A stretch of DNA of 64,000 nt from Sphingomonas sp. SRS2 (GTDB taxonomy: Bacteria > Pseudomonadota > Alphaproteobacteria > Sphingomonadales > Sphingomonadaceae): assembly GCF_000971055.1 (NCBI RefSeq), contig NZ_LARW01000066.1, positions 124,001 to 188,000 on the forward strand, written 5' to 3'. The translations under genes and the position numbers were made by a program. The notes under the pieces are model-generated. The model was not told where the DNA came from and made no database searches. It saw only the letters and a program-made list of their open reading frames with translations. This document shows positions 34,591 to 41,928 of the stretch, in pieces. Position 1 is the first letter of the stretch. Every line of letters begins with the position of its first letter.

Positions 34591-34686
34591 AGCGCTGGTT
34601 TCGGCGGCGCTGAAATATGCGGCGGCCCGGCCCTGAGCCTCGGCCCGAGCGGATCGAGTACCACTCGAAAAAATTTCACGACAGGC

Positions 34687-34711
34687 GGAACCGCACGCAC
34701 GATAGGCCGTT
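34687..34711 (+). promoter_or_regulatory. Perfect EcfG-type promoter in front of a candidate small RNA
   Basis: GGAAC (34687-34691) and CGTT (34708-34711) are separated by exactly 16 bp, identical in layout to the ecfG promoter of this window. A start site near 34718 is expected. No ORF follows directly; the next features are two stem-loops and a terminator. Confidence 0.85.
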
Positions 34712-34717
34712 CTCACA

Positions 34718-34819
34718 TTCGGATAGCGATGCTTTGCCCCCCCCCGCTCCCGCTATCCAATATAAAAAGGGCCCGTACGCATCATCCCCCCCGTAGATGC
34801 GTCCGGGCCCAATTTATTT
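34718..34819 (+). ncRNA. Candidate EcfG-dependent small RNA with two C-rich loops (GsrN-like)
   Basis: Stem-loop 1: GGATAGCG (34721-34728) pairs perfectly with CGCTATCC (34751-34758) and its loop holds nine consecutive C (34737-34745). Stem-loop 2: 34769-34783 pairs with 34796-34810 (14 of 15 positions) and its loop holds seven C (34786-34792), followed by AATTTATTT. With the EcfG promoter just upstream the transcript would be about 100 nt. The Caulobacter GsrN RNA has the same properties: EcfG-type sigma control, about 100 nt, C-rich loop pairing with G-rich mRNA leaders. Sequence homology is not claimed. Confidence 0.65.
34769..34819 (+). terminator. Terminator at the end of the candidate small RNA
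   Basis: A 15-position GC-rich stem (34769-34783 with 34796-34810, one mismatch) with a 12-nt loop is followed by AATTTATTT. An AAAAA run precedes the left arm, so it may also stop leftward transcription. Confidence 0.75.
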
Positions 34820-34869
34820 GGCAAAGCATTGTATCTGAAAACTAAACTCCGCTGCTCCATTACAGATGG

Positions 34870-34894
34870 GGAACAAAGTCGTTGCGGGCGCATT
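34870..34894 (+). promoter_or_regulatory. Near-consensus EcfG promoter for entericidin-like genes
   Basis: GGAAC at 34870-34874 is followed after 16 bp by CATT (34891-34894), one mismatch from CGTT. The predicted start would be about 45 nt upstream of the first lipoprotein ORF at 34944. The site lies downstream of the small RNA terminator. Confidence 0.45.
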
Positions 34895-34943
34895 GATCGT
34901 CGAGCTTCCCTGTGGAAGCCCAGTTCAATCGAGAGGGTTCATC

Positions 34944-35084
34944 ATGTTCAAGCGCACCATCGCCATCGCTTTCGTCAGCGTCAGCCTGCTGGCAGTTTCC
35001 GCGTGCAACACCGTCGAAGGTGCGGGCAGGGACGTGTCCTCGGCCGGCAAGGCCGTCGCGAACGCGGCTGACGAAGCCAAGTAA
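34944..35084 (+). CDS. Entericidin-family small lipoprotein (copy 1)
   Basis: This 46-aa protein has a lipoprotein signal peptide (KRTIAIAFVSVSLLAVSAC) ending in the lipobox LAVSAC, and a mature part NTVEGAGRDVSSAGKAVANA, typical of entericidin EcnA/EcnB. It would be anchored in a membrane. In E. coli the pair is stress-regulated and linked to lysis. ATG 34944 follows GAGAGGG. A second copy begins 70 bp downstream, and an EcfG-like promoter lies upstream. Confidence 0.87.
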   Translation: MFKRTIAIAFVSVSLLAVSACNTVEGAGRDVSSAGKAVANAADEAK

Positions 35085-35154
35085 AAATCATCTGGCCCGA
35101 AAAGGCATGATGTGGTCTGTTCCCGAAACGACCACATCGTGCCTGGAGGGTAGA

Positions 35155-35286
35155 ATGATCAAACGTGCCATCGCTATCACGCTCGTTAGCGTTGGTTTGC
35201 TGGCGGTCACGGGTTGCAACACCATCGAGGGCGTCGGCAAGGACGTGTCCTCGGCTGGCAGGACGGTGGCAGACACCGCCAAATAG
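35155..35286 (+). CDS. Entericidin-family small lipoprotein (copy 2)
   Basis: This 43-aa near-duplicate of the preceding gene has signal peptide KRAIAITLVSVGLLAVTGC with lipobox LAVTGC, then NTIEGVGKDVSSAGRTVAD. ATG 35155 follows TGGAGGG, a G-rich site that could pair with the C-rich loops of the small RNA. The two proteins are alike in about 70 per cent of positions by eye, indicating tandem duplication. It ends 38 bp before the terminator that overlaps tatC. Confidence 0.87.
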   Translation: MIKRAIAITLVSVGLLAVTGCNTIEGVGKDVSSAGRTVADTAK

Positions 35287-35324
35287 CTGGTATAACACTA
35301 TTTCCGTTCGCTGAGCGGAAACAT

Positions 35325-35365
35325 GGCGCCCGGACGGCTCAGGCCGTTTCGGGCGCCTCGTTTTT
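35325..35365 (+). terminator. Terminator overlapping the end of tatC
   Basis: GGCGCCCG (35325-35332) pairs with CGGGCGCC (35350-35357), and the inner ACGGC pairs with GCCGT. It is followed by TCGTTTTT. It stops the entericidin transcript. Its right half is also the last codons of tatC on the other strand, so the structure is constrained by both. Confidence 0.8.
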
Positions 35366-36097
35366 GCGGCGTCGTTCGGTGAACCAGATACATATCAGCG
35401 CGAGCTCGTAAAGCAGGATAAGTGGGACCGCGAGCAGGATCTGCGATCCGATATCGGGCGGGGTCAGCACCGCCGCAATAGCCACCGCGCCGACGATCGC
35501 ATAGCGCCGCGCGGCGACTAGCTGCTTGCGTGTCACAATCCCGGCGCGTTCGAGCAGCATCAGCAGTACTGGCAACAGGAAGGATAGTCCGAAGCCAAAC
35601 AGGAATTGCATGATAAACGAAAGATAGTTGCCGACGCCCGGCAACGCTTCCTGCTGTACGCCGCCGAGATTGCCCTGGAAGCTTAGCAGGAAATGCAACG
35701 CGACGGGGATCGCGACATAATAAGCGAGTGCGGCACCGCTTAGGAATAGCACCGGGGTGGCGAGGATGAACGGCAGCAGCGCACGCTTTTCGTTGCGGTA
35801 GAGGCCGGGTGCTACGAACTGCCAGATCTGGTTTGCAATGATCGGAAAGGCCAGCATCATCGCCGCGAAGAAGGCGACTTTGATCTCAACGAAAAAGGCT
35901 TCGAAAATCTGGGTGTAGATCAGCTTGCCCTGTCCGGCGCGGAGCAGCGGCTGGACGAGAAAGGCGAAGATCGGTCGGGCGAAATAGAAGCATACGCCGA
36001 AGCACAGAGCGAGGGCGGCGAGCGACATCAGCAGGCGGCGGCGCAGCTCCAGCAGGTGATCGAGCAGCGGCGCGCGGCTCTCGTCAAGATCGTTCAT
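35339..36097 (-). CDS. tatC: Sec-independent protein translocase TatC
   Basis: TatC binds twin-arginine signal peptides and builds the translocation site with TatA and TatB. The 252-aa protein begins with the conserved ...PLLDHLLELRRRLLMSLAAL and has about six membrane segments, with the FEAFFVEIKVAFFAAMML and GLYRNEKRALLPF landmarks. It is the last gene of tatABC and overlaps tatB by ATGA (36094-36097). Confidence 0.95.
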   Translation of the reverse strand: MNDLDESRAPLLDHLLELRRRLLMSLAALALCFGVCFYFARPIFAFLVQPLLRAGQGKLIYTQIFEAFFVEIKVAFFAAMMLAFPIIANQIWQFVAPGLYRNEKRALLPFILATPVLFLSGAALAYYVAIPVALHFLLSFQGNLGGVQQEALPGVGNYLSFIMQFLFGFGLSFLLPVLLMLLERAGIVTRKQLVAARRYAIVGAVAIAAVLTPPDIGSQILLAVPLILLYELALICIWFTERRRKNEAPETA

Positions 36098-36483
36098 GGC
36101 AGCGGTCTGGACTGCGGTTCCGCGGGAGCTTGGTCGAACAGATCGGCGGAGGCCGGAGTGGCAGCCGGCGTTTCGGGTGGCGCGGGCGCTGTGCTTTCCG
36201 ACGGTGCGGCCAGCGGCAGCATCTCGCCCTCGATCAGCGCAGACTGGGGAGGATGCTCGTGCATGATTCGATCATTCTCGGCGGCCCATTTCTTTTCCAT
36301 TTCCTCCAGCTCGGCCTGGCGAATCATCTCGTCCATGCCCGATCGGAAATGGCGCGCCACCCCGCGCGCCTTCGCGACCCACTGGCCGACGAAGCGCATC
36401 GCGCGCGGCAAATCCTTGGGGCCGATCACCAGCAGGGCGACCACGGCCACCAGCAGCAATTCTGTCGGAGCGACGTCGAACAT
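36094..36483 (-). CDS. tatB: Sec-independent protein translocase TatB
   Basis: The 129-aa protein has one N-terminal membrane helix (LLLVAVVALLVIGPKDLP) followed by an amphipathic helix and a Pro/Ala-rich C-terminal tail, typical of TatB. The conserved FDVAPTELLLV and GPKDLPRAMRFVGQ motifs are present. It lies between tatA (32 bp upstream) and tatC. Confidence 0.93.
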   Translation of the reverse strand: MFDVAPTELLLVAVVALLVIGPKDLPRAMRFVGQWVAKARGVARHFRSGMDEMIRQAELEEMEKKWAAENDRIMHEHPPQSALIEGEMLPLAAPSESTAPAPPETPAATPASADLFDQAPAEPQSRPLP

Positions 36484-36515
36484 CGCGCGGCTTCAGCAGT
36501 ACGCCCGGTTGCCGA

Positions 36516-36773
36516 TCAGCTCTGCGGCCGATCATCCTGCATCGGCTGCAGAGCGGGATCGGGATTGGGCGTGACGGGTGGCTGTTGCTGCAGGCGCGCG
36601 GCAGGCGGCGGGGCCGGCTGCGCGGGCTCGTCTTCCTCGGCCATGCCCTTCTTGAAGCTCTTGATGCCTTTGGCAACGTCACCCATCAGGTCCGAAAAAC
36701 GGCCCTTACCGAACAACAGCATCACCACGACGCCGACGACGAGCCAGTGCCAGATGCTAAAACCACCCATCAT
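36516..36773 (-). CDS. tatA: Sec-independent protein translocase TatA
   Basis: The 85-aa protein has the short N-terminal membrane helix ([17 protein letters not shown]) and [19 protein letters not shown] amphipathic helix, including the conserved FGKG and G-KSFKK. It forms the pore with TatBC. First gene of the operon, 77 bp after the scpB stop. Confidence 0.95.
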   Translation of the reverse strand: MMGGFSIWHWLVVGVVVMLLFGKGRFSDLMGDVAKGIKSFKKGMAEEDEPAQPAPPPAARLQQQPPVTPNPDPALQPMQDDRPQS

Positions 36774-36850
36774 GAATCTCCTTGGATGACGATCATCTAG
36801 GCGCTGTGCCGTGAATCCGCAACGGGCGTGCAGCGAACCGAGCGCTGGCC

Positions 36851-37447
36851 CTAGTTCTGGGGGGCGTCTTCGGCGGGATCGTCGCTGCTCTCCATCTGTA
36901 GTTGCTCAAAAGCCAGATCGACCGGATCGAGCAGCCCCGCGGCCTTGAGATCGGCGATGCCGGGCAGGTCCTTGCGGCTGTCCAGCCCGAAATGGGCGAG
37001 GAAAGCGGGGGTGGTGGCAAACAGCAGCGGCCGGCCGGGAGTCTCGCGCCGCCCGGCGGGGCGAATCCATCCGGCTTCGAGCAGCACGTCGAGCGTGCCC
37101 TTTGATATCTGGACCCCGCGAATCGCCTCGATTTCGGCGCGGCTGACCGGTTCGTGATAGGCGATGATCGCCAGCGTCTCGATCCCGGCGCGGCTGAGCT
37201 TGCGCGGCTCCTCGCGAGTCCGCCTCAGGATATGGGCGAGGTCGGCGGCGGTCTGGAAATGCCAGCGTCCGCCGCGCTCGACGAGCTCGATCCCGCGCCC
37301 CGCATACAATTCGGCAAGGCGCGGCAGTGCGTCGCCGAGAGTGTCGGCGCCGATGACGTTCTGAAGCTCGCTCGGGGTCATCGGCGCTTCGGCGGCGAAC
37401 AGCGCTGCCTCGATCGCACGGAGAAGGTTATCGGGCTCGCTGATCAT
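36851..37447 (-). CDS. scpB: Segregation and condensation protein B
   Basis: ScpB is a winged-helix subunit of the SMC-ScpAB condensin that helps chromosome segregation. The 198-aa protein has the typical [19 protein letters not shown] start and [20 protein letters not shown] followed by [20 protein letters not shown]. The ATG at 37447 overlaps the scpA stop by four bases. Confidence 0.93.
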   Translation of the reverse strand: MISEPDNLLRAIEAALFAAEAPMTPSELQNVIGADTLGDALPRLAELYAGRGIELVERGGRWHFQTAADLAHILRRTREEPRKLSRAGIETLAIIAYHEPVSRAEIEAIRGVQISKGTLDVLLEAGWIRPAGRRETPGRPLLFATTPAFLAHFGLDSRKDLPGIADLKAAGLLDPVDLAFEQLQMESSDDPAEDAPQN

Positions 37448-38220
37448 GCCGGCTCGGGGGACCGGAGCATGAGCGGCGCGAAGGCTGCATCCTGCATCAG
37501 CGCGACCCGGCCCTGCCGCGCCAGTTCTAGTGCGGCGACGAAGCTCGAGGCGAGCGCGGAGCGGCGATAGTCCCCGGTGGCGTCGGCCGGCAGGAAGGCT
37601 TCGAGGCTGGTCCATTCGATCATTGCGCCGACCATCATCGACACCCGCTCGATCGCCTGTTCGAGGGTCATAACCGGGCGGCGCTGGACGATGTGCATCG
37701 GCACGTCGGCGCGCGCGCGGACGACGCCATAGGCGGCGATCAGGTCGTAGATGCTGGCATCCCACGCTGCCTTGCGGATGAGCTTCAGCCCCTCGGGACT
37801 GCCTCGGCCGAAGACGTCGCGGCCAAGCCGGTCGCGCCCCATCAGCCGCGCGCCCGCCTCGCGCATCGCATGCAGCCGCTGGAGGCGCAGCTGGAGCCGC
37901 ATCGCCAGCTCCTCGGGACTGGGATCGACCTCAGGGTCCTTGGGCAGCAGCAGGCAGGATTTGAGATAGGCCAGCCAGGCCGCCATCACGAGATAGTCGG
38001 CGGCGATCTCCAGCTTCAACGCCTTCGCATTCTCGATGAACGACAGATATTGCTCGGTCAGCGCGAGGATCGAAATCTCGCGCAGATCGACCTTCTGGAC
38101 CCGCGCAAGGCTCAGCAGCAGGTCAAGTGGTCCCTCCCATCCGTCGAGTTCGAGCGTGAGCACGTCCTCGCTGGCGGCCAGCGGCAGGTCGAAATTATCG
38201 TCTTGATCATCCCCCAGCAT
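37444..38220 (-). CDS. scpA: Segregation and condensation protein A
   Basis: Kleisin subunit of the SMC complex, 258 aa. LELDGWEGPLDLLLSLARVQ at the N-terminus and VDLREISILALTEQYLSFIE are typical. The C-terminal winged helix contacts SMC. Overlaps scpB by ATGA, and lies 45 bp downstream of nagZ. Confidence 0.94.
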   Translation of the reverse strand: MLGDDQDDNFDLPLAASEDVLTLELDGWEGPLDLLLSLARVQKVDLREISILALTEQYLSFIENAKALKLEIAADYLVMAAWLAYLKSCLLLPKDPEVDPSPEELAMRLQLRLQRLHAMREAGARLMGRDRLGRDVFGRGSPEGLKLIRKAAWDASIYDLIAAYGVVRARADVPMHIVQRRPVMTLEQAIERVSMMVGAMIEWTSLEAFLPADATGDYRRSALASSFVAALELARQGRVALMQDAAFAPLMLRSPEPA

Positions 38221-38265
38221 CGCAGGGAGTAAATCAGGATTCGCCGCTTTTTGAAACCGTCATGA

Positions 38266-39279
38266 TCAGGCGGGCAGCACCGCCAGCAGGGCGTCGCGCT
38301 TGGCGATCAGATCGTCCAGCGACGTGTTCGACCGCGCGCCCGCGACGGTCGCCATCGCCCGGTCGAGCCGCGCTTTGGCCGCGGTTCCGATCTGGCCGAC
38401 CGACCCCGCGATAGCCTCCATCTCGGCCATGTCGCCCGAACAATGAAGCGCGATGTCGCAGCCCGCCGCGAGAACCCCGGCGGCGCGCTCGCCGAAATCG
38501 CCCGACAGCGCATGCATGCCGAGATCGTCGGACATCAGCAGCCCGTCGAAGCCGATCCGCCCACGGATGATCTCGCCGATCACCTTCGCCGACAGGCTGG
38601 CGCACTGATCGGCGTCCCATGCCGGATAGACGACATGCGCTGTCATCGCCATCGGTGCGCTGTTGAGCGCGATGAACGGTGCGAGATCCATCTCCAGCGC
38701 CGTCGCGTCGGCATCGACCACGGGCAGCTCGACATGGCTGTCGGCCATTGCCCGGCCATGGCCGGGAACATGTTTGACCACACCCACAGCGCCGCCCGCG
38801 CGCAGCCCTTCGATCACCGCGCGGCCCATCGCGGCGACCCGCAGCGGCTCCGTGCCGAGGGCGCGGTCGCCGATGATGTCGTGCGCGCCGGGCTGGCGGA
38901 CATCGAGCAGCGGCAGGCAGTCGACGTTGATCCCTGCCTCGCCGAGCATCACCGCGATCGCCTGCGCATTGTGCCGCGCCGCCTCGATCGCAGTGACCGG
39001 CGCAATGTCATAGAGCCGGTCGAACAGTTCGGCCCTGGGGAAGGCGGGCCAGACCGGCGGTTGCATCCGGGCGACCCGCCCGCCTTCCTGGTCGATCAGG
39101 ATCGGCACATCGGCGCGGCTCGACAGATCGCGCAGCGCGTCGGTCAGCGCGCGCAGCTGTGCTGCGTCGGTCACGTTGCGCTTGAACAGAATGTACCCTG
39201 CCGGATCGAGGCTCTTGAAGAAGCTGCGTTCGGCGTCGGTCAGCGCGGCGCTGGCGAGACCGAGAAAGAGTGGCGTCAT
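38266..39279 (-). CDS. nagZ: Beta-N-acetylhexosaminidase NagZ
   Basis: GH3 enzyme removing GlcNAc from recycled cell wall fragments. The 337-aa protein has LIDQEGGRVARMQPP, GVVKHVPGHGRAMADSHVEL (catalytic His region) and LLMSDDLGMHAL (nucleophile Asp), all intact. The gap to the upstream SPOR gene (99 bp) holds a palindromic repeat. Confidence 0.94.
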   Translation of the reverse strand: MTPLFLGLASAALTDAERSFFKSLDPAGYILFKRNVTDAAQLRALTDALRDLSSRADVPILIDQEGGRVARMQPPVWPAFPRAELFDRLYDIAPVTAIEAARHNAQAIAVMLGEAGINVDCLPLLDVRQPGAHDIIGDRALGTEPLRVAAMGRAVIEGLRAGGAVGVVKHVPGHGRAMADSHVELPVVDADATALEMDLAPFIALNSAPMAMTAHVVYPAWDADQCASLSAKVIGEIIRGRIGFDGLLMSDDLGMHALSGDFGERAAGVLAAGCDIALHCSGDMAEMEAIAGSVGQIGTAAKARLDRAMATVAGARSNTSLDDLIAKRDALLAVLPA

Positions 39280-39293
39280 TAACGATCCCCCTG

Positions 39294-39372
39294 CGTCGCC
39301 CCGGGAGGCCGGGCCGCCAGAGGTAAGCGCGCGACCTTATCCGAGACGGCCCCGGGCTGCGCCGGGGCGACG
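39294..39372. repeat. Palindromic repeat upstream of nagZ (same family as 22703-22808)
   Basis: The arm at 39294-39318 is inverted imperfectly at 39348-39372. The left arm matches the right arm of the 22.7 kb repeat apart from two missing bases. It fills almost the whole nagZ-SPOR gap and would form a strong hairpin in a read-through transcript. Confidence 0.65.
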
Positions 39373-39378
39373 TGAATA

Positions 39379-40137
39379 TTACCCGACCACCGAGCAGCTT
39401 TCGCCTGCCGTCCGCAGGCGTCCGCAGATGTCGCCGGCATTCCCGCCCGAGGCGCGCAGCCGGTACAGCGTCTTTTCGCCCGATTGGACCGGCACCACCA
39501 ACTCGGTAAGCCCGGCGAGGAAGGAAAAGCGGCCCGACAGTGTCTTCCACGCCGCCTTGGCCTTCGCCTCGCTCGAAAAGGCGCCGATCTGGATCGTCGA
39601 TCCGCCCGATGCGGGCGCCGCCGGCTCCGCGACTGGGGCGGACTTGGGCGCAGCGGGCTTCGCGACGGGCTTCGGTGGCGCAACGGCTGGCGTTGCGGGC
39701 TTGGTAGCGGTCGGCGCAGTTTTCGCGGCGGCAGGCGGCGGCGTGACGGCGCGCGTCTCGGCTGCCGGGCGATCGATGTTCACCGGCGTTTCCGCGGTGC
39801 CGCTGGTGTCGATCACGCTTTCGACTTCATTGCCCTTGCTGGCGCTGTAGACGATCTGGTCGTCGCCGGTGGCGGGGGCTTCCTCGCTCGGGCGTTCCTT
39901 ATAATAGCTATCGGGCGCCTCGATCAGCGCGCCGTTGCCGGAGGCCGCCTTGTCGCTGCCGCGTATCCACAGGAAGCCGCCGACAATCAGCGCGAGCGCC
40001 AGCACCGCCGCGCCCAGCCACAGCATCAGCCGGCGATTGCCGCCTTCGCCATCCTCATATTCTTCCTCGACCGGCTCGAGCCAGGGCAGGCGATCCTCGT
40101 CGTCGGGACCAAGCCGGTCGCGCGAGTAATCGGTCAT
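39379..40137 (-). CDS. Membrane-anchored SPOR-domain protein
   Basis: The 252-aa protein has an acidic cytoplasmic N-terminus, a single membrane helix (about 37-57, LMLWLGAAVLALALIVGGFL), a Pro/Ala/Lys linker and a C-terminal SPOR domain (about 180-252; IQIGAFSSEAKAKAAW). SPOR domains bind denuded glycans at the division site. Overlaps the argS stop by one base (TAATG). Confidence 0.87.
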   Translation of the reverse strand: MTDYSRDRLGPDDEDRLPWLEPVEEEYEDGEGGNRRLMLWLGAAVLALALIVGGFLWIRGSDKAASGNGALIEAPDSYYKERPSEEAPATGDDQIVYSASKGNEVESVIDTSGTAETPVNIDRPAAETRAVTPPPAAAKTAPTATKPATPAVAPPKPVAKPAAPKSAPVAEPAAPASGGSTIQIGAFSSEAKAKAAWKTLSGRFSFLAGLTELVVPVQSGEKTLYRLRASGGNAGDICGRLRTAGESCSVVG

Positions 40138-41867
40138 TACTGCATCTCCTCCGCGGCGGCGACGCCCATTACGCCAAGACCATTGCGGATAATCTGCCCG
40201 ATCGCATCGCTGAGCGCCAGACGGGCGCGGGTGATTTCGGGCCTGTCGGCGAGCAAAAAGCGACGAGCTGGATCATCATTGCCGCGATTCCACAGCGCGT
40301 GGAACATCGCCGCCAGATCGTACAGGTAGAAGGCGATGCGATGCGGCTCATGCGCCGCCGCAGCGCTTTCGACGATACGCGGGAATTGTGCACCGAGCTT
40401 GACCAGCGCCAGCTCCTCGGCGTCGAGCAGCGCGAGATCGGCTGCAGGAACGAGATCGATACCGGCTTCGCCCGCACGGCGATGAAGCGAGCGGCCGCGC
40501 GCGTGCGCGTACTGGACGTAGAAGACCGGATTGTCCTTCGACGCTTCGACCACCTTGGCGAAATCGAAGTCCATCTGTGCGTCGGCCTTACGGGTCAGCA
40601 TGGTGAAGCGGACGACATCCCTGCCCACCTCGCGGACGACGTCGGCGAGCGTCACGAAGCTGCCGGAGCGCTTTGACATCTTCACCGGCTCGCCGCTGCG
40701 CAGCAGCCGCACCATCTGCACCAGCTTGACGTCGAACGGCACCTTGCCGCCGGTCAGCGCCTGTACCGCCGCCTTGATCCGCTTAACGGTGCCGGCATGA
40801 TCGGCGCCCCAGATATCGATCAGCATGTCGGCGCTCTCGGCCTTCTGCGCGTGATAAGCGAGGTCGGTGCCGAAATAGGTGAGGCCGCCATCCGACTTTC
40901 GGACCGGTCGATCGCTGTCGTCGCCAAAGGCGGTCGCTTTGAACAGCGTCATTTCGGTCGGTTCCCAATCGTCGGGAAGCTCGCCCTTGGGCGGTTCGAG
41001 CGTGCCTTCGTACACGAGGCCCTCGCCGCGCAGCCGGTCGAGCGCGGCATCGACCCGGCCCGCCTTCTGCACTCCGGCTTCGGAGGCGAATATGTCGTGC
41101 CGGATGCCGAGCAGGGCGAGATCGTCGCGGATCATGTCCATCATCGCCGCAACCGTCTTCTCGCGAAACAGGTCGAGCCATTCGCTTTCGGCGGCGCCGA
41201 CATATTGCGAGCCGAACTCGGCCGCGAGCGCCTTGCCGATCGGGACCAGATAGTCGCCCGGATAATAGCCCTCGGGGATCTCGATGGTCTCGCCGAGCGC
41301 CTCGCGGTAGCGCAGATGCGCCGAACGAGCGAGCGTCTGCACCTGCGCGCCCGCATCGTTGACATAATATTCGCGGGTGACGGCATAGCCGGCATATTCG
41401 AGCAAGGCGGCAAGCGCATCGCCCACCACCGCGCCACGGCAATGGCCCATATGCATTGGGCCGGTGGGGTTGGCCGAGACATATTCGACGTTGACGCGGG
41501 TGCCGGTGCCGAGTTGCGAGCGGCCGTAATTCTGGCCCTCGGACAAAATGGTCGCGAGCTCGTCGCGCCAGCTCTGGTCGGTCAGCCGGACGTTGATGAA
41601 GCCAGGCCCCGCCGCCTCGGCGCTGGCGATTTCGGGCAGTTCGAGCAGCTTCGGCACGATCAGTTCGGCCAGCGCACGGGGGTTCATCCCCGCCGGCTTG
41701 GCCAGCACCATCGCGGCGTTGGTCGCCAGGTCGCCATGTGCGGCGTCGCGCGGTGGTTCGACCGCGACATTGCGTCGATCGAGCCCGGCCGGGATCGCAC
41801 CCGTGGCGGCGAGGTCGTCGAGAATGGCGCCGATGCGTCCGGCGAAGCTGGCATAAAGCGTGGGCAA
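40137..41867 (-). CDS. argS: Arginyl-tRNA synthetase
   Basis: Class I aminoacyl-tRNA synthetase of 576 aa. The HIGH motif appears as [13 protein letters not shown], and the KMSKS loop as [13 protein letters not shown]. The N-terminal additional domain and the C-terminal DALR domain (about 450-576) are present. Coupled to the SPOR gene by TAATG. Confidence 0.95.
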   Translation of the reverse strand: MPTLYASFAGRIGAILDDLAATGAIPAGLDRRNVAVEPPRDAAHGDLATNAAMVLAKPAGMNPRALAELIVPKLLELPEIASAEAAGPGFINVRLTDQSWRDELATILSEGQNYGRSQLGTGTRVNVEYVSANPTGPMHMGHCRGAVVGDALAALLEYAGYAVTREYYVNDAGAQVQTLARSAHLRYREALGETIEIPEGYYPGDYLVPIGKALAAEFGSQYVGAAESEWLDLFREKTVAAMMDMIRDDLALLGIRHDIFASEAGVQKAGRVDAALDRLRGEGLVYEGTLEPPKGELPDDWEPTEMTLFKATAFGDDSDRPVRKSDGGLTYFGTDLAYHAQKAESADMLIDIWGADHAGTVKRIKAAVQALTGGKVPFDVKLVQMVRLLRSGEPVKMSKRSGSFVTLADVVREVGRDVVRFTMLTRKADAQMDFDFAKVVEASKDNPVFYVQYAHARGRSLHRRAGEAGIDLVPAADLALLDAEELALVKLGAQFPRIVESAAAAHEPHRIAFYLYDLAAMFHALWNRGNDDPARRFLLADRPEITRARLALSDAIGQIIRNGLGVMGVAAAEEMQ

Positions 41868-41928
41868 GTGGGTTTCCGTTTCAGCGTTTGCAAACTGTGG
41901 AAGCGCTTAGCGGATCGTTCCCCAAAGG

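Noticed and set aside
34591-34686. Small inverted repeat CGAGT-ACC-ACTCG followed by A residues after the kinase gene
   Set aside because: The stem is only 5 bp and is followed by A, not T, on the transcribed strand, so it is not a convincing terminator.
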